A stretch of 56,993 nucleotides of DNA from an uncultured Elusimicrobia bacterium (lineage in GTDB: Bacteria; Elusimicrobiota; Elusimicrobia; UBA1565; UBA9628): NCBI GenBank assembly GCA_903830945.1, contig CAIKVT010000040.1, forward strand, positions 1-56,993, given 5' to 3'. A program made the position numbers and the translations under genes. Below are positions 48,950-56,993 of this stretch, piece by piece. The notes below the pieces were generated by a model. That model did not search any database. It worked only from the letters and a program-made list of their open reading frames with translations, and was not told where the DNA came from. Within the stretch, counting starts at the first letter, position 1, and the number at the start of each line of letters is the position of its first letter.

Positions 48950-51037
48950 TCAAGGAATCGTCGGCTTTCGGCCCGAGACGCGCCAGGATACGCCGACATA
49001 GGGGCTTAGGTGTGTGTCTTCCAGTCCACTCAGCCAGGACTCGGCCTGGGTACGTGAAATGAAATGGGTCGTCGGGGCGTTCATCTTGTCGAAGACGTTG
49101 AGTTGGTTGCGCTTATAGGACAGCGTTCGGAAATTATGAAAGTATTCATGGAAGGGGAGGAAGGAGAGCGGCAGCAGATATAGGGTGAACACGGGTGGGT
49201 AGAGCGCGAGAGTCGCGAGATGGCTGAGGGCCGACAACACGGGGCGCGCAAGCCGGTGGAGGATGACTTCTTTGGCTGGTTCCAGCAGCCACCGGTTGAG
49301 AGCATTGCCTTCGCGGGCGTAGACCCACAAGATCATCCGGCCGCCGGGCTTGAGCAGATCTTTCAGGTGGCTGACGGTTCGGTCCGGGTCTGCGGTATGG
49401 TGGACCACTCCGACGCAGTAGACGACGTCGAAACGGTTGCCGTCGTCCCAAGAGGAGATGTCGGCCTCGACGATGCGGACGTTGGGCAGGTCGGCGAGCT
49501 TTTTTCTGGCGATATCGGCCGTATTGAGGTCGACTGCGACTACCTCTCGCGCCAGGGCGGCGGCCAAGCGGGCGTGGTGGCCCGGGCCGCAGCCGGCATC
49601 TAGGACGAGTTTCCCGGCGAAGTCCTCGAGGCGGTTCGGCTGTATCCAGTCCCGGAACAACTGCGTCTCATTGTCCTCGAATACGGACCATTGATAGCTC
49701 CATTCGTCCTGCTTTGCCTGACCTTTACCGACTTTCCCAGCGTTCCGAGTGAAGGCCGCCGCCGCCGCGGCCAGGAAAGGCATCATGGGGATGCGGTAGC
49801 GGTAGTAGCCTTCCAAGCTCGATAGAGCGAGGAAATAGGCGGCGCATCCTCCCAGCAGCAGCGCCTCCGCCCGGCGCTCGCCATGCCAGAGCTTCAGCAG
49901 ACCTGTCAACGCCAGACCGTAGAGCGCGGCGAGGAACATCCAGTAGAGCAATTGTATCGGGATCAGCCAGGGATGCGCGCGCAGCAGTGCCAGCGTTCCC
50001 TGTCCAGAGGCCTTGGGCTTGAATTCCGCGGCTTCGGGCCCTGGGGTATCGGCACTGGTCCATTCGAGCCACATCTCCAGCCCAGTGCCCGCCAGTACCT
50101 TGACCGTGCCCCAGGCGCAGTATTCCAGTAGAAGCAGCGGGTGAGCCCGGAGGATTTCCCCGGCGCGTCGGCCATAGATCTTCGCCTGCTCTGCCTGGCT
50201 TGAATAGCCGGCCGGATGAGCGGAGTCGATCTCCTGCCGCAGTTCCAGGTCCAGCTCTTTCAGTCGACGGCCGGTGCGCAGGGATTCAACGCCCGCCGCG
50301 GGATAGCGCAGAAGGTCGACGCCGGGAAGCGAGGAGAACACGGCATGGCCTGTGACGGCCTGGTTGCGCAGCACCCAAGCCGCCGGCAAGAGGCAGGCCG
50401 CTGCCATGAAGGCCGCCATTGCCTTGCGGTCCGGCCACCATCTCCAGCATAAGAGCGGCGGCAGATAGAGCGATATGGGCCGGAACAGGGAAGTCACGCC
50501 CCACAGAAGGCCGCCGATGGCGGCGCGGCCCCAGCCTTTTCCTGGGGTCCAGACCTTCAGCATTGACAGGACGAGGAACAGGACGAATAGCGTCTCGGAC
50601 AGCAGCAGCGGCGTGTGGAATACCGATACCGGGTCTAAGGCGAGAAACAAGACGCCGGTCGCCGCGCCCTTGCGCCCGCCGAGCCCTTCGAACCAGCGCC
50701 AACATAGGGCGACCGTCAGCGTCCCGAGCAGGCACTGAAGCAGGGAAGCAAGGAGGGCCGGGTCGTTGTGGAGCGCCGCGCAGGCGGCGAGCCATAGCGG
50801 GTAGGCCGGGGTCCTGGAGGTTTCGGCAGCCCACCTACCCGCCTCGTAGGAGCCGAAGGCTCGTTGGTGCAGCAGGTTCCCCGCCAAGTCCAGGTAGCCC
50901 GTCGAGTCCGCGCGGAGACAGCGGTGCGGATCGATGACGGCCAGGCCCCACAGCGCCAGCCGCGGTAAAGCGGCTGCGAGCCATACCCACGCGGGGGCGC
51001 CAAGGAAGGCGTGCCGGCCGTCAGGCTCTTTTCTCAT
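48950..51037 (-). CDS. Glycosyltransferase (GT-C, ArnT/PMT-like) fused to a SAM methyltransferase
   Basis: 695 residues. The first 440 or so have about ten hydrophobic helices with family features of the PMT/ArnT class: an acidic/arginine early loop (RADSTGYLDLAGNLL), SRTPAYPLWLAACAAL and a SETLFVLFL stretch. After a linker, a cytoplasmic class I methyltransferase has motif I LVLDAGCGPGHHARLAAAL (about 481-500), then VVYCVGVVHHTADP and LLKPGGRMILWVYA. The methyltransferase contains a hydrophobic C-terminal segment (ALYPPVFTLYLLPLSFLPFHEYF) suggesting membrane association. The GT2 gene at 51085-51987 lies 47 bases upstream, and could supply a polyprenyl-phosphate sugar. Fusion suggests methylation linked to glycan transfer. 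Confidence 0.82.
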   Translation of the reverse strand: MRKEPDGRHAFLGAPAWVWLAAALPRLALWGLAVIDPHRCLRADSTGYLDLAGNLLHQRAFGSYEAGRWAAETSRTPAYPLWLAACAALHNDPALLASLLQCLLGTLTVALCWRWFEGLGGRKGAATGVLFLALDPVSVFHTPLLLSETLFVLFLVLSMLKVWTPGKGWGRAAIGGLLWGVTSLFRPISLYLPPLLCWRWWPDRKAMAAFMAAACLLPAAWVLRNQAVTGHAVFSSLPGVDLLRYPAAGVESLRTGRRLKELDLELRQEIDSAHPAGYSSQAEQAKIYGRRAGEILRAHPLLLLEYCAWGTVKVLAGTGLEMWLEWTSADTPGPEAAEFKPKASGQGTLALLRAHPWLIPIQLLYWMFLAALYGLALTGLLKLWHGERRAEALLLGGCAAYFLALSSLEGYYRYRIPMMPFLAAAAAAFTRNAGKVGKGQAKQDEWSYQWSVFEDNETQLFRDWIQPNRLEDFAGKLVLDAGCGPGHHARLAAALAREVVAVDLNTADIARKKLADLPNVRIVEADISSWDDGNRFDVVYCVGVVHHTADPDRTVSHLKDLLKPGGRMILWVYAREGNALNRWLLEPAKEVILHRLARPVLSALSHLATLALYPPVFTLYLLPLSFLPFHEYFHNFRTLSYKRNQLNVFDKMNAPTTHFISRTQAESWLSGLEDTHLSPYVGVSWRVSGRKPTIP

Positions 51038-51084
51038 GGCAGGAGTTTACAAAAAATGCCGAGTGGCCGGAGAATCCTCCCCGT

Positions 51085-51987
51085 TTATGGCTTGCGCGGG
51101 GAATGGAGCCTTATGGAATCGAGGATGCAGCCGCAGAGGAAGATAAATATCGCGGTGGCCCCGCAAAAGAGGAACCCGGCCAGATCGGCGGATCGAAGGG
51201 TGAAGACGTAGCGCAGGGCCAGCAGAGCGCCCAGTCCCCAGGGCGCCAGGCTGAGCACTACGCAGAACTTGATGGGGTTGAAGTAGATGATGATCTCCAG
51301 CATGAGCTGCAGCATTCGCAGGATGTCGCGCAGGGGATGGATCTTAGACCTGCCGACCCGCTCCTGGAACGCTACGGGGACGAACTTGACCGGCAAGGCT
51401 TCCTGGATGAAGGAGAGGGTGATGGTCGTGGAGAAGGAATACCCGTAGCAGCGGATGGGCATATGGAGCTGTTCCGCAGTCTTGCGCACCAGGCGCAGGC
51501 CTGAGTTCGGGTCGGGGATCTCGACGCCGGCGACGAACTTGGCCAGAGCCAGCTGGACACAGCGCAGAGCGGAGCGCAGCAGACCGCCCCAGAAGAGATC
51601 TCCTTGGCGGGCTCCGACTACCATCTCATAATCGGGCACGAAAGGAAGGAGTTTGGCCAGCTCAGAGGGCGGATAGGAGCCGTCGCCGTCGATGGTGGCG
51701 ACCCAGTCGTAATGAGCCTGTTCGAAGCCGGTTCGTAGGGCCTTGCCATAGCCGAGGTTGCAGGGGTGGCGCACGACCCGGGCGCCTGCCTTCTGTGCTA
51801 CGGCGGCCGTCTGGTCCTGCGAGCCGTCATCGACCACTAAGACCTCGCAGTCCGCGCCGGCCTGGAATCCGGCTGCTTGGAGGCAGTGTTGGATCCCGGA
51901 AATGACCTCGGCGATGCCGTCAACCTCGTTGTAGGCGGGGATGACGACACTGATAGACAGCGCTTTCGAGGATATGTTCATAGACAT
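51085..51987 (-). CDS. GT2 glycosyltransferase, dolichol/undecaprenyl-phosphate sugar synthase-like
   Basis: About 300 residues. The GT-A fold shows ISVVIPAYNEVDGIAEVI, EVLVVDDGSQDQTAAVAQKAGARVV, NLGYGKALRTGFEQA and WVATIDGDGSYPPSELAKLL (metal-binding DGD). Two C-terminal hydrophobic helices follow. This is the pattern of polyisoprenyl-phosphate hexose synthases such as DPMS. The next gene on the strand is the GT-C fusion, likely to use the lipid-linked sugar. Start at 51987 is a choice between it and 51981; no clear ribosome site. Confidence 0.87.
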   Translation of the reverse strand: MSMNISSKALSISVVIPAYNEVDGIAEVISGIQHCLQAAGFQAGADCEVLVVDDGSQDQTAAVAQKAGARVVRHPCNLGYGKALRTGFEQAHYDWVATIDGDGSYPPSELAKLLPFVPDYEMVVGARQGDLFWGGLLRSALRCVQLALAKFVAGVEIPDPNSGLRLVRKTAEQLHMPIRCYGYSFSTTITLSFIQEALPVKFVPVAFQERVGRSKIHPLRDILRMLQLMLEIIIYFNPIKFCVVLSLAPWGLGALLALRYVFTLRSADLAGFLFCGATAIFIFLCGCILDSIRLHSPRKP

Positions 51988-52024
51988 CGTGTTGGCGAGT
52001 CGTCTGCGGCGCACGGCACACATT

Positions 52025-52030
52025 ATTATA
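52025..52030 (-). promoter_or_regulatory. Candidate -10 element for the GT2-fusion unit
   Basis: TATAAT on the minus strand about 38 bases before the GT2 start at 51987. No convincing -35. It is back to back with the helicase promoter at 52056-52064. Confidence 0.4.
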
Positions 52031-52055
52031 CTTTATCCCGGAACAAGCCTAGTCT

Positions 52056-52064
52056 TGGTATAAT
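52056..52064 (+). promoter_or_regulatory. Extended -10 promoter of the helicase gene
   Basis: TGGTATAAT is an extended -10 (TGn-TATAAT). The ATG is at 52104. The leader is pyrimidine-rich with no AGGAGG, so translation initiation is unusual. Confidence 0.5.
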
Positions 52065-52103
52065 ATCTGAAGTGCCTCGTCATCCCCCCTCCTTTCTTCC
52101 CTT

Positions 52104-54179
52104 ATGACTGTCGAGGAACTCTTCTCGCCCGAAGGACCCCTTGCCCGGGAAGAGTCTGATTATGAGTTCCGGCCGCAGCAGACCCGCATGGCGGCAGCCG
52201 TCATGGCGACGCTCGAGCGGGGCGGCGGCCTCGTCGTCGAGGCGGGCACGGGCGTTGGCAAGTCCCTGGCCTACCTGCTCCCTGGAGCTCTGTGGGCGGT
52301 GTCCGGGGGCCGGCGTCTGCAGGTTTCGACGCACACGCGCGCGCTGCAAGAACAGGTCATGGAGCGTGAACTGCCTATCGTCGCCCGTGTCCTCAACCGC
52401 TTGGGCCAGACCCTGAGATATGCCATGCTCATGGGCGCCGATAATTATCTCTGCGTGCGCCGACTTGAGAGGCTGGCTCAGTCACCTGAACTCTTCTCGG
52501 AGTCCGCGATGACCGTCTTGGAGGACCTGGCCGTTTGGGCCAAGACGGCGGACACGGGCCAGCGTTCGCGTTTGCCTCATCTCGTTGCGCAAGGCCTGTG
52601 GCGCCGCATCTGCCGCGACCCGGAGTTCTGCCTGGGGCAGGGCCGACAAGGCCCGGCTCAGTGCGGCCGTTGCCTTTACCGTTGCGACAGGGACCGGGCC
52701 GAGAAGGCGCAGGTGCTGGTCATTAATCACGCTTTGCTCCTTTCGGCCGCGAGGCTTCCGCCTAGTGATGCCCTGGTCGTTGATGAAGCGCACACTCTGC
52801 CGGATGTCGCGGCCGGGCATTTCGGCATGGTCGTGACCCCGGGCCGTTTCTTGCGCCTGGCCGAGGAGACCGCGGCCTTGGCCCGGCGCGCGGCGAGCGG
52901 TGGCGAAGATGCCGATGGGTCCTGGGCCGAGGCGCAGCGTTGGGCCGGCCTCTGCGCGGAGGAGGGGCCGCTGTTCCTTAAACAAGTCGCCTTGCGGCAC
53001 GGCTTTTCAGAGAGCGTCGCAGAACCCGGGGGTCGGCTGCTGGATGGATCCTGGGGGAAAGTCGAGCCGCCGTCCTTGCCCGACCTTGAGCGATGTTTGG
53101 CTGAGGTTCGACGTCCGTGCCCGGATCCTGAAGACGAGTCCGTGGCCCAGGCGCTACAGGTCCGAGTCGCGGCCCTGCGCAAGGACCTCCGCGAGCTTTT
53201 TGAGGCCGATTCGCTCGAGACCGCACGCTGGGTCGAGTGGTTTCCCTTGGGGCGGCAGGACCGGTCTGAATGCGGCCCTGCTCTCCGTGGCTTCGGCTTT
53301 GAACTCCGTGCCACGCCGCTCGACGTTGCAGAGCGGCTTTCCGAGAGGCTTCTGGGGCCCGGAGTCCCGGTTGTGATGACATCCGCCACTCTCTCCTGGG
53401 GTCGGGGCTTGGGAGAGTTCAAGGAGCAAGTCGGTTTGGCGGGCGCTCGGGAGCTGGCGTTGGATTCCCCCTTCGATTTCCGCAGTCAGGCCGCTCTTTT
53501 CATCCTTGATGACGTTCCCGACCCTTCCGACGAGGCGGGATATGCGACGGCGGTGGCACGACGCTGTCGCGACATCATCCCTAGGATCCCGGGAGGGGTC
53601 TTCATCCTGTTCTCGAGCTGGAAGATGCTGCGCCGGGTCCATGAGCTCATCAGAGACCGGATCAAGGGTCGTCCCCTGTGGGTTCAGGGCGCATCCGGCA
53701 ACGAGACGCTCTTGAGCGACTTCATCTTGGCCGGCAATGCCGTGCTGTTGGGAGTGGACACTTTTTGGCAGGGTGTGGATGTCCCTGGTTCGGCCCTCTC
53801 CTGCGTGATCTTGACAAAGCTTCCGTTCCCCAATTTTGCCTCGCCTGTGGAAAGTGCGCGCCGGCGTTGGCATGAGTCTTTTGGGCGTTCATATTTTGAT
53901 TGCTGGAGCCTGCCTCGCGCGGTCATGAAACTTCGCCAGGGGTTCGGTCGTTTGATTCGATCCGCCGCCGACCGCGGCGCGGTGGTCATCCTGGATTCGC
54001 GAATCCTGCACAAGCGCTACGGAGAGACCTTCCTGGAGGCTCTGCCTCCTTGTCGGCGTATTTCCAGCATGGAGGAACTCTCTCGCTTCTTTTCCAGACG
54101 GAAGCCGGGCAAGAAGGGCTCGAAGATTTCCGCTGAACGGGGGCGATATCATCGGAGGCAGGAAAAAGATGCGATTTGA
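52104..54179 (+). CDS. dinG: DinG/XPD-type ATP-dependent DNA helicase
   Basis: 691 residues. Walker A is EAGTGVGKS (46-54); the Q-motif-like YEFRPQQTRMAAAV precedes it. A set of cysteines for a 4Fe-4S cluster is visible: C117 (NYLCVRR), then C170 and C176, C187, C190 and C194. Walker B is VVDEAH (225-230). The second helicase domain has VVMTSATLSWG, GVFILFSSWKML, LGVDTFWQGVDVPGSALSCVILTKLPFP and the arginine-finger region LRQGFGRLIRSAADRG. It unwinds damaged or branched DNA in a 5'-3' direction by family precedent. The C-terminal ends with a Lys/Arg-rich tail. Confidence 0.92.
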   Translation: MTVEELFSPEGPLAREESDYEFRPQQTRMAAAVMATLERGGGLVVEAGTGVGKSLAYLLPGALWAVSGGRRLQVSTHTRALQEQVMERELPIVARVLNRLGQTLRYAMLMGADNYLCVRRLERLAQSPELFSESAMTVLEDLAVWAKTADTGQRSRLPHLVAQGLWRRICRDPEFCLGQGRQGPAQCGRCLYRCDRDRAEKAQVLVINHALLLSAARLPPSDALVVDEAHTLPDVAAGHFGMVVTPGRFLRLAEETAALARRAASGGEDADGSWAEAQRWAGLCAEEGPLFLKQVALRHGFSESVAEPGGRLLDGSWGKVEPPSLPDLERCLAEVRRPCPDPEDESVAQALQVRVAALRKDLRELFEADSLETARWVEWFPLGRQDRSECGPALRGFGFELRATPLDVAERLSERLLGPGVPVVMTSATLSWGRGLGEFKEQVGLAGARELALDSPFDFRSQAALFILDDVPDPSDEAGYATAVARRCRDIIPRIPGGVFILFSSWKMLRRVHELIRDRIKGRPLWVQGASGNETLLSDFILAGNAVLLGVDTFWQGVDVPGSALSCVILTKLPFPNFASPVESARRRWHESFGRSYFDCWSLPRAVMKLRQGFGRLIRSAADRGAVVILDSRILHKRYGETFLEALPPCRRISSMEELSRFFSRRKPGKKGSKISAERGRYHRRQEKDAI

Positions 54180-54526
54180 AACATGCCATCGATTATTGGA
54201 GAGGTGGGTGAGCGGCTGAAATCGACGGCTTGCTGAATCATTTCCGCTAAATCCGGTCCCGCCTCGAAGTCCGCAATCCCCCCCCCGGAAGGTCAACTTC
54301 TCGACGAGAAATGGTGTGATTGGCCGCCGCGCTCCTTTTGCCGAGTGTTGCGGTCCTTTGCCAAGAATAGACCCAAAGCGGCCACTTTTCCGGCCATCCA
54401 GGTCGCGTGGGTATTCTCCTAAAACGCACACTGCCCTCTGAGCCCTGGGTGACTGAGGTGAAGGCCTGTGTGATGCGCACATTTACCGTATTTACTTTTT
54501 TATAGTAATGGTATAAAATAGTCATT
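54180..54526. other. Non-coding stretch between the helicase and the AAA_14 gene
   Basis: 347 bases without a supported gene. It holds the tRNA-Ser remnant (54198-54240), an unexplained GC-rich middle part with a run of Cs near 54280-54290, and an AT-rich end. TTTACT at 54491-54496 and TATAAA at 54512-54517, 15 bases apart, form a weak promoter candidate for the downstream ATPase gene. The AT-rich end marks a change of base composition, in line with foreign DNA starting here. Confidence 0.6.
54198..54240 (+). repeat. tRNA-Ser 5'-half remnant (candidate attachment site)
   Basis: The sequence starting GGAGAGGTGGGTGAGCGG matches the start of the tRNA-Ser gene at 56952: 25 bases are identical (54197-54221 with 56951-56975) and the next 18 differ at four positions. 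The anticodon-loop TTGCT is kept, but the 3' stem and the rest of a tRNA are missing. The two copies flank the ATPase and integrase genes, as an attL/attR pair would. Confidence 0.75.
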
Positions 54527-55744
54527 GTGAAAATAATTCGCTCCGTCTTCGCTGAGTTGGCCAAGGAGATCGGCCGGCCGGAAGTGTCCATCCTGCTTGG
54601 GCCGCGCCAAGTCGGCAAGACCTTTCTCCTTCGCGAACTCCAGAAGCATGCTAGAAAGATGAATTTGCGGACCCGGTACTATGACCTCGAACTCCCCCCC
54701 GACCTCATGGCGTTCAATAAGACCGACGCCGAGATATTTCAGATGCTGACCAAAAACGTGGATGTCATCTTCATCGATGAGTTCCACTACATGAAAAATG
54801 CTTCCAAGATATTCAAGGCTATCTTTGACAGCCACAGGAAGGTCAAGGTGTTTGCCTCCGGCTCCTCTTCGATAGAAATGCATAAGCACATCAAGGAAAG
54901 TCTTGCGGGAAGGAGGTTGACAACCCAGATTACTCCACTCAGTTTTGATGAATTCAGCCGGAAGGTCCGCAAAGGCAGTGCGGCAAGTCTCTTCGAAGAG
55001 TACGCCACTTACGGCGGGCTGCCGGGACTTATACATCAGCCTGACACACCGTCGAAAATCAGGATTCTCAATGAGCTGCTGGCCACCTACATCCAAAAGG
55101 ATGTGAAGGGCCTGGTAAAAGAGGAGAACATACGGGCCTTCAACAACCTGATATATCTCCTGGCGGAAAGCCAGGGTTCGCTGATTTCCGAGAACAGCTT
55201 GGCCCGTGAGATCGGCTTAACGGCCGCCACCGTCAACAAACATCTTTCTATCCTGGGCAACACGTATGTCTGCCACACGGTCCACTCTTATTCGCGCAAT
55301 CTGGGCAATGAACTCAAAAAGTCCAAGAAGATCTATTTTTACGATCTTGGAATCAGGAATGCGCTGCTCAAGGATTTTGGAGCGCTCGGCCAGAGACGCG
55401 ACAAGGGGACTGTCCATGAGTCCTTCGTTTTCCTGCAGCTAGCCTGCGCCCTCAAGCCGAACATGGAGATCAAGTTCTGGAGGAACAAATCCGGGCAAGA
55501 AATCGATTTCGTCCTGCTGAAAGACCGAAGACCTTTTCTTATCGAGGTCAAATCTTCACTGCACAGTCGTGAGATCCCTCCGGCGATGAAGATATTCCTC
55601 ACAAACTACCCGGAAACGGTTGGCGCCGTCATCTTCTCTGAGAACCAAGCCGGTGTAGAGAAGTTCCTTGGGAAAACCATTCGCTTTGAACCCCTGAGCG
55701 CGGCTGCCAATGTGATTCGGGTAATCATGAGCGCAGCGGCTTAA
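54527..55744 (+). CDS. AAA_14 / DUF4143 family ATPase
   Basis: 405 residues from a GTG at 54527. Walker A is LGPRQVGKT (24-32) and Walker B is VDVIFIDEFHYMKN (about 78-91). A sensor region GSSSIEMHKHIKESLAGRR and the typical LSFDEFSR follow, then a helix-turn-helix-like stretch (SENSLAREIGLTAATVNKHLSILGNTYV). The C-terminal DUF4143 domain carries EIDFVLLKDRRPFLIEVKSS, like a PD-(D/E)xK nuclease core. This family is common on mobile DNA and in archaea and bacteria; its role is unknown. It is the only intact gene of the element. Confidence 0.9.
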   Translation: MKIIRSVFAELAKEIGRPEVSILLGPRQVGKTFLLRELQKHARKMNLRTRYYDLELPPDLMAFNKTDAEIFQMLTKNVDVIFIDEFHYMKNASKIFKAIFDSHRKVKVFASGSSSIEMHKHIKESLAGRRLTTQITPLSFDEFSRKVRKGSAASLFEEYATYGGLPGLIHQPDTPSKIRILNELLATYIQKDVKGLVKEENIRAFNNLIYLLAESQGSLISENSLAREIGLTAATVNKHLSILGNTYVCHTVHSYSRNLGNELKKSKKIYFYDLGIRNALLKDFGALGQRRDKGTVHESFVFLQLACALKPNMEIKFWRNKSGQEIDFVLLKDRRPFLIEVKSSLHSREIPPAMKIFLTNYPETVGAVIFSENQAGVEKFLGKTIRFEPLSAAANVIRVIMSAAA

Positions 55745-55828
55745 GCCCCGGGCGAATCCACAGGCCGCCTGCATTGACGCCAATCCTTTCTTCGATCGGA
55801 GATAGAGAAGTCCCGGAGGATCAAACCC

Positions 55829-56885
55829 ATGGGTATTTTCATGCGCCAAGATTCCCCCCGCTGGTGGTACCGTGCCCAGCTCAAAAGCAAGGTCGTGACG
55901 GGGAGCACTGACATGGCGGACAAGAGGCTGGCCTTCAGGATCTGCCTGGAAAAGCACCGCCAGCTCGCCGAGGACTACCATCTTCCCAACCAGCGGGCGC
56001 TGAGCACGACCTTCTTCCAGATGTGCGACCACTACATCGAGAACCACGCCAAGGTCAACAAGCGCACGTGGAAAGACGACGAGCGGCTCGTCAGGAAGCT
56101 CAAGAGGTTCTTCGGGGATGTGGCCCTCGCCTTCATCAAGCCGCAGGACGTGGAGAGATACAAGGGCAGCCGCCGCGGCCTCGTCAAGGAGGCGACGATC
56201 AATCGCGAGCTGACCGTCCTGAAGGTTATCTTCAAGAAGGCCGTGGGGCTACGCACGCCTTGATCCTACGGAGGAGGTGCGTCTGTACAAAGGGGAGCGG
56301 GTACCAATCCGTATCCTGAACCCGGAAGAGAGGCAGCGGCTCTTCGACGCCAGCCCGGAACCTCTCAGGCATATCTTGGTCATGGCGCTCAAGACCGGGA
56401 TGCGCAAAGGCGAGATACTAAGCCTAAAGTGGCAGGACGTGAACTTGGAGCACATGACTATCAGCGTGGCTCATACGAAAAGCAACAAGCTCAGGAACGT
56501 TCCCATCCACCCAGAACTGGCTCGGGTCCTCCAGGTTCTTCCAAGAATATCCGAATACGTTTTCTGCAGCTCGCGCGGCCGGAAGTGGGGCTACAATGAA
56601 CTGGCCCGCACGGCCTTCGAGAAGGCTAGAAAGCGGGCCGGCTTGCAGGAGCTGACTTTCCACGCCCTGCGCCATAACTTCGCCTCCGAGCTCGTGGCCA
56701 AGGGCGCCGACCTGCGCACAGTCTAGGAATACATGGGCCACAGATCCCTGACGATGCTCCAGCGCTACGCGCACGTAAGCCATGGGATCTGGTGCTCGAG
56801 CATCCAGTTGCTCGGCAGGGACATCCCGGCGGAGCGTCCTGCTGAGGCGGTGCCCGCGACAGGCACTACGCTGCGGTGGCTGTGA
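55829..56885 (+). pseudogene. Tyrosine recombinase / phage integrase, disrupted
   Basis: The gene starts at an ATG (55829) with GGAGGA upstream. Residues 1-140 include the SAM-like core-binding domain (MCDHYIENHAKVNKRTWKDDERLVRKLKRFFGD). The reading frame then breaks near 56250: the frame ends at a TGA (56261-56263) after GLRTP, while the catalytic part continues in another frame as YARLDPTEEVRLYKGER, so a small deletion or insertion is inferred. The catalytic domain has KTGMRKGEILSLKWQDV (Arg), FHALRHNFA (HxLR) and GHRSLTMLQRYAH (His and Tyr), but a TAG at 56724-56726 sits where Gln is usual (ADLRTV-stop-EYMGH). With both lesions it cannot give a full enzyme. It adjoins tRNA-Ser, a usual integration target. 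Confidence 0.9.
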
Positions 56886-56951
56886 CGCCGAGGAATCGCA
56901 ATTGGTCCGCCAATAAGCTATGATTTTTCTCGTCGCTTTTCACGATTTTGT

Positions 56952-56993
56952 GGAGAGGTGGGTGAGCGGCTGAAACCGACGGTTTGCTAAACC
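56952..56993 (+). tRNA. tRNA-Ser(GCU), 5' part, cut by the window end
   Basis: The acceptor 5' strand is GGAGAGG, then TG, a D arm with GGT and ACC pairing around GAGCGGCTGAA, and an anticodon arm CGGTTTGCTAAACC with loop TTGCTAA. T33-GCT gives anticodon GCU for Ser. The variable arm and 3' half lie outside the window. It flanks the decayed integrase gene. Confidence 0.85.

Noticed and set aside
54198-54300. A complete second tRNA-Ser gene
   Set aside because: No TpsiC arm, no acceptor 3' strand pairing with GGAGAGG, and a broken anticodon stem.

Overview
The window looks like a stretch of chromosome from a GC-rich, diderm (Gram-negative) bacterium. A TonB-dependent receptor, a MetA-type outer-membrane protein, a BamA/Omp85-like barrel and a candidate lipoprotein all imply an outer membrane. 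Several features recall Elusimicrobiota: GYF_2-like coiled-coil proteins, many TPR proteins, a TRAP transporter with a TatT partner, and the style of GroEL. That phylum assignment is an inference from gene style, not a measurement.

1-9.4 kb is a probable uptake and processing locus. An exported phosphodiesterase (cut by the window edge) and a TonB receptor run leftwards. Divergent from them is a tight rightward operon: class I methyltransferase, B12-binding-type radical SAM enzyme, ABC binding protein, permease and ATPase, then a second exported alkaline-phosphatase-superfamily hydrolase. Most junctions overlap by a few bases. Both hydrolases have threonine where the nucleophile sits. 9.4-13.3 kb holds two paralogous HemN/HemW-like radical SAM proteins on the minus strand flanking an EamA transporter on the plus strand. 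13.5-18.9 kb is a minus-strand branched-chain-type ABC transporter (livHMGF order plus binding protein) ending in a MetA-type outer-membrane protein; it looks more AT-rich than its surroundings. A second EamA transporter and a HEPN/MNT toxin-antitoxin-like pair follow.

21-25.6 kb contains queD, a Yip1-like membrane protein and two divergent histidine kinases, one of which lacks the phospho-accepting histidine. 25.6-31.1 kb is housekeeping: maf, cutA, mtnA, a DUF167 gene, the PLP-homeostasis gene, and groES-groEL with two CIRCE-like operators over a strong sigma-70-type promoter. 31.1-40.8 kb is a long minus-strand series: two coiled-coil proteins, two TPR proteins, a LOG-family hydrolase, a TatT-TRAP transporter and an FAD-dependent 2-hydroxyacid oxidase. 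40.9-52 kb carries a low-complexity membrane protein, a SRPBCC protein, an Omp85-like protein coupled to metF, a TPR protein of nearly 1000 residues, and a lipid-linked sugar pair (a GT2 synthase and a glycosyltransferase-methyltransferase fusion).

52.1-57 kb has a DinG/XPD helicase and then a small decayed integrative element: an AAA_14/DUF4143 ATPase and a broken tyrosine integrase, lying between a tRNA-Ser 5'-half remnant and the tRNA-Ser(GCU) gene cut by the window end.

The most unusual signal is a dispersed palindromic repeat with arm consensus GGGGACACNATACTTAATTC, found at four loci. At one it forms the N-terminal and signal-peptide coding region of the TRAP binding protein. At another it supplies the last codons and stop of maf. 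At a third it sits at the unusual TTG start of maf.
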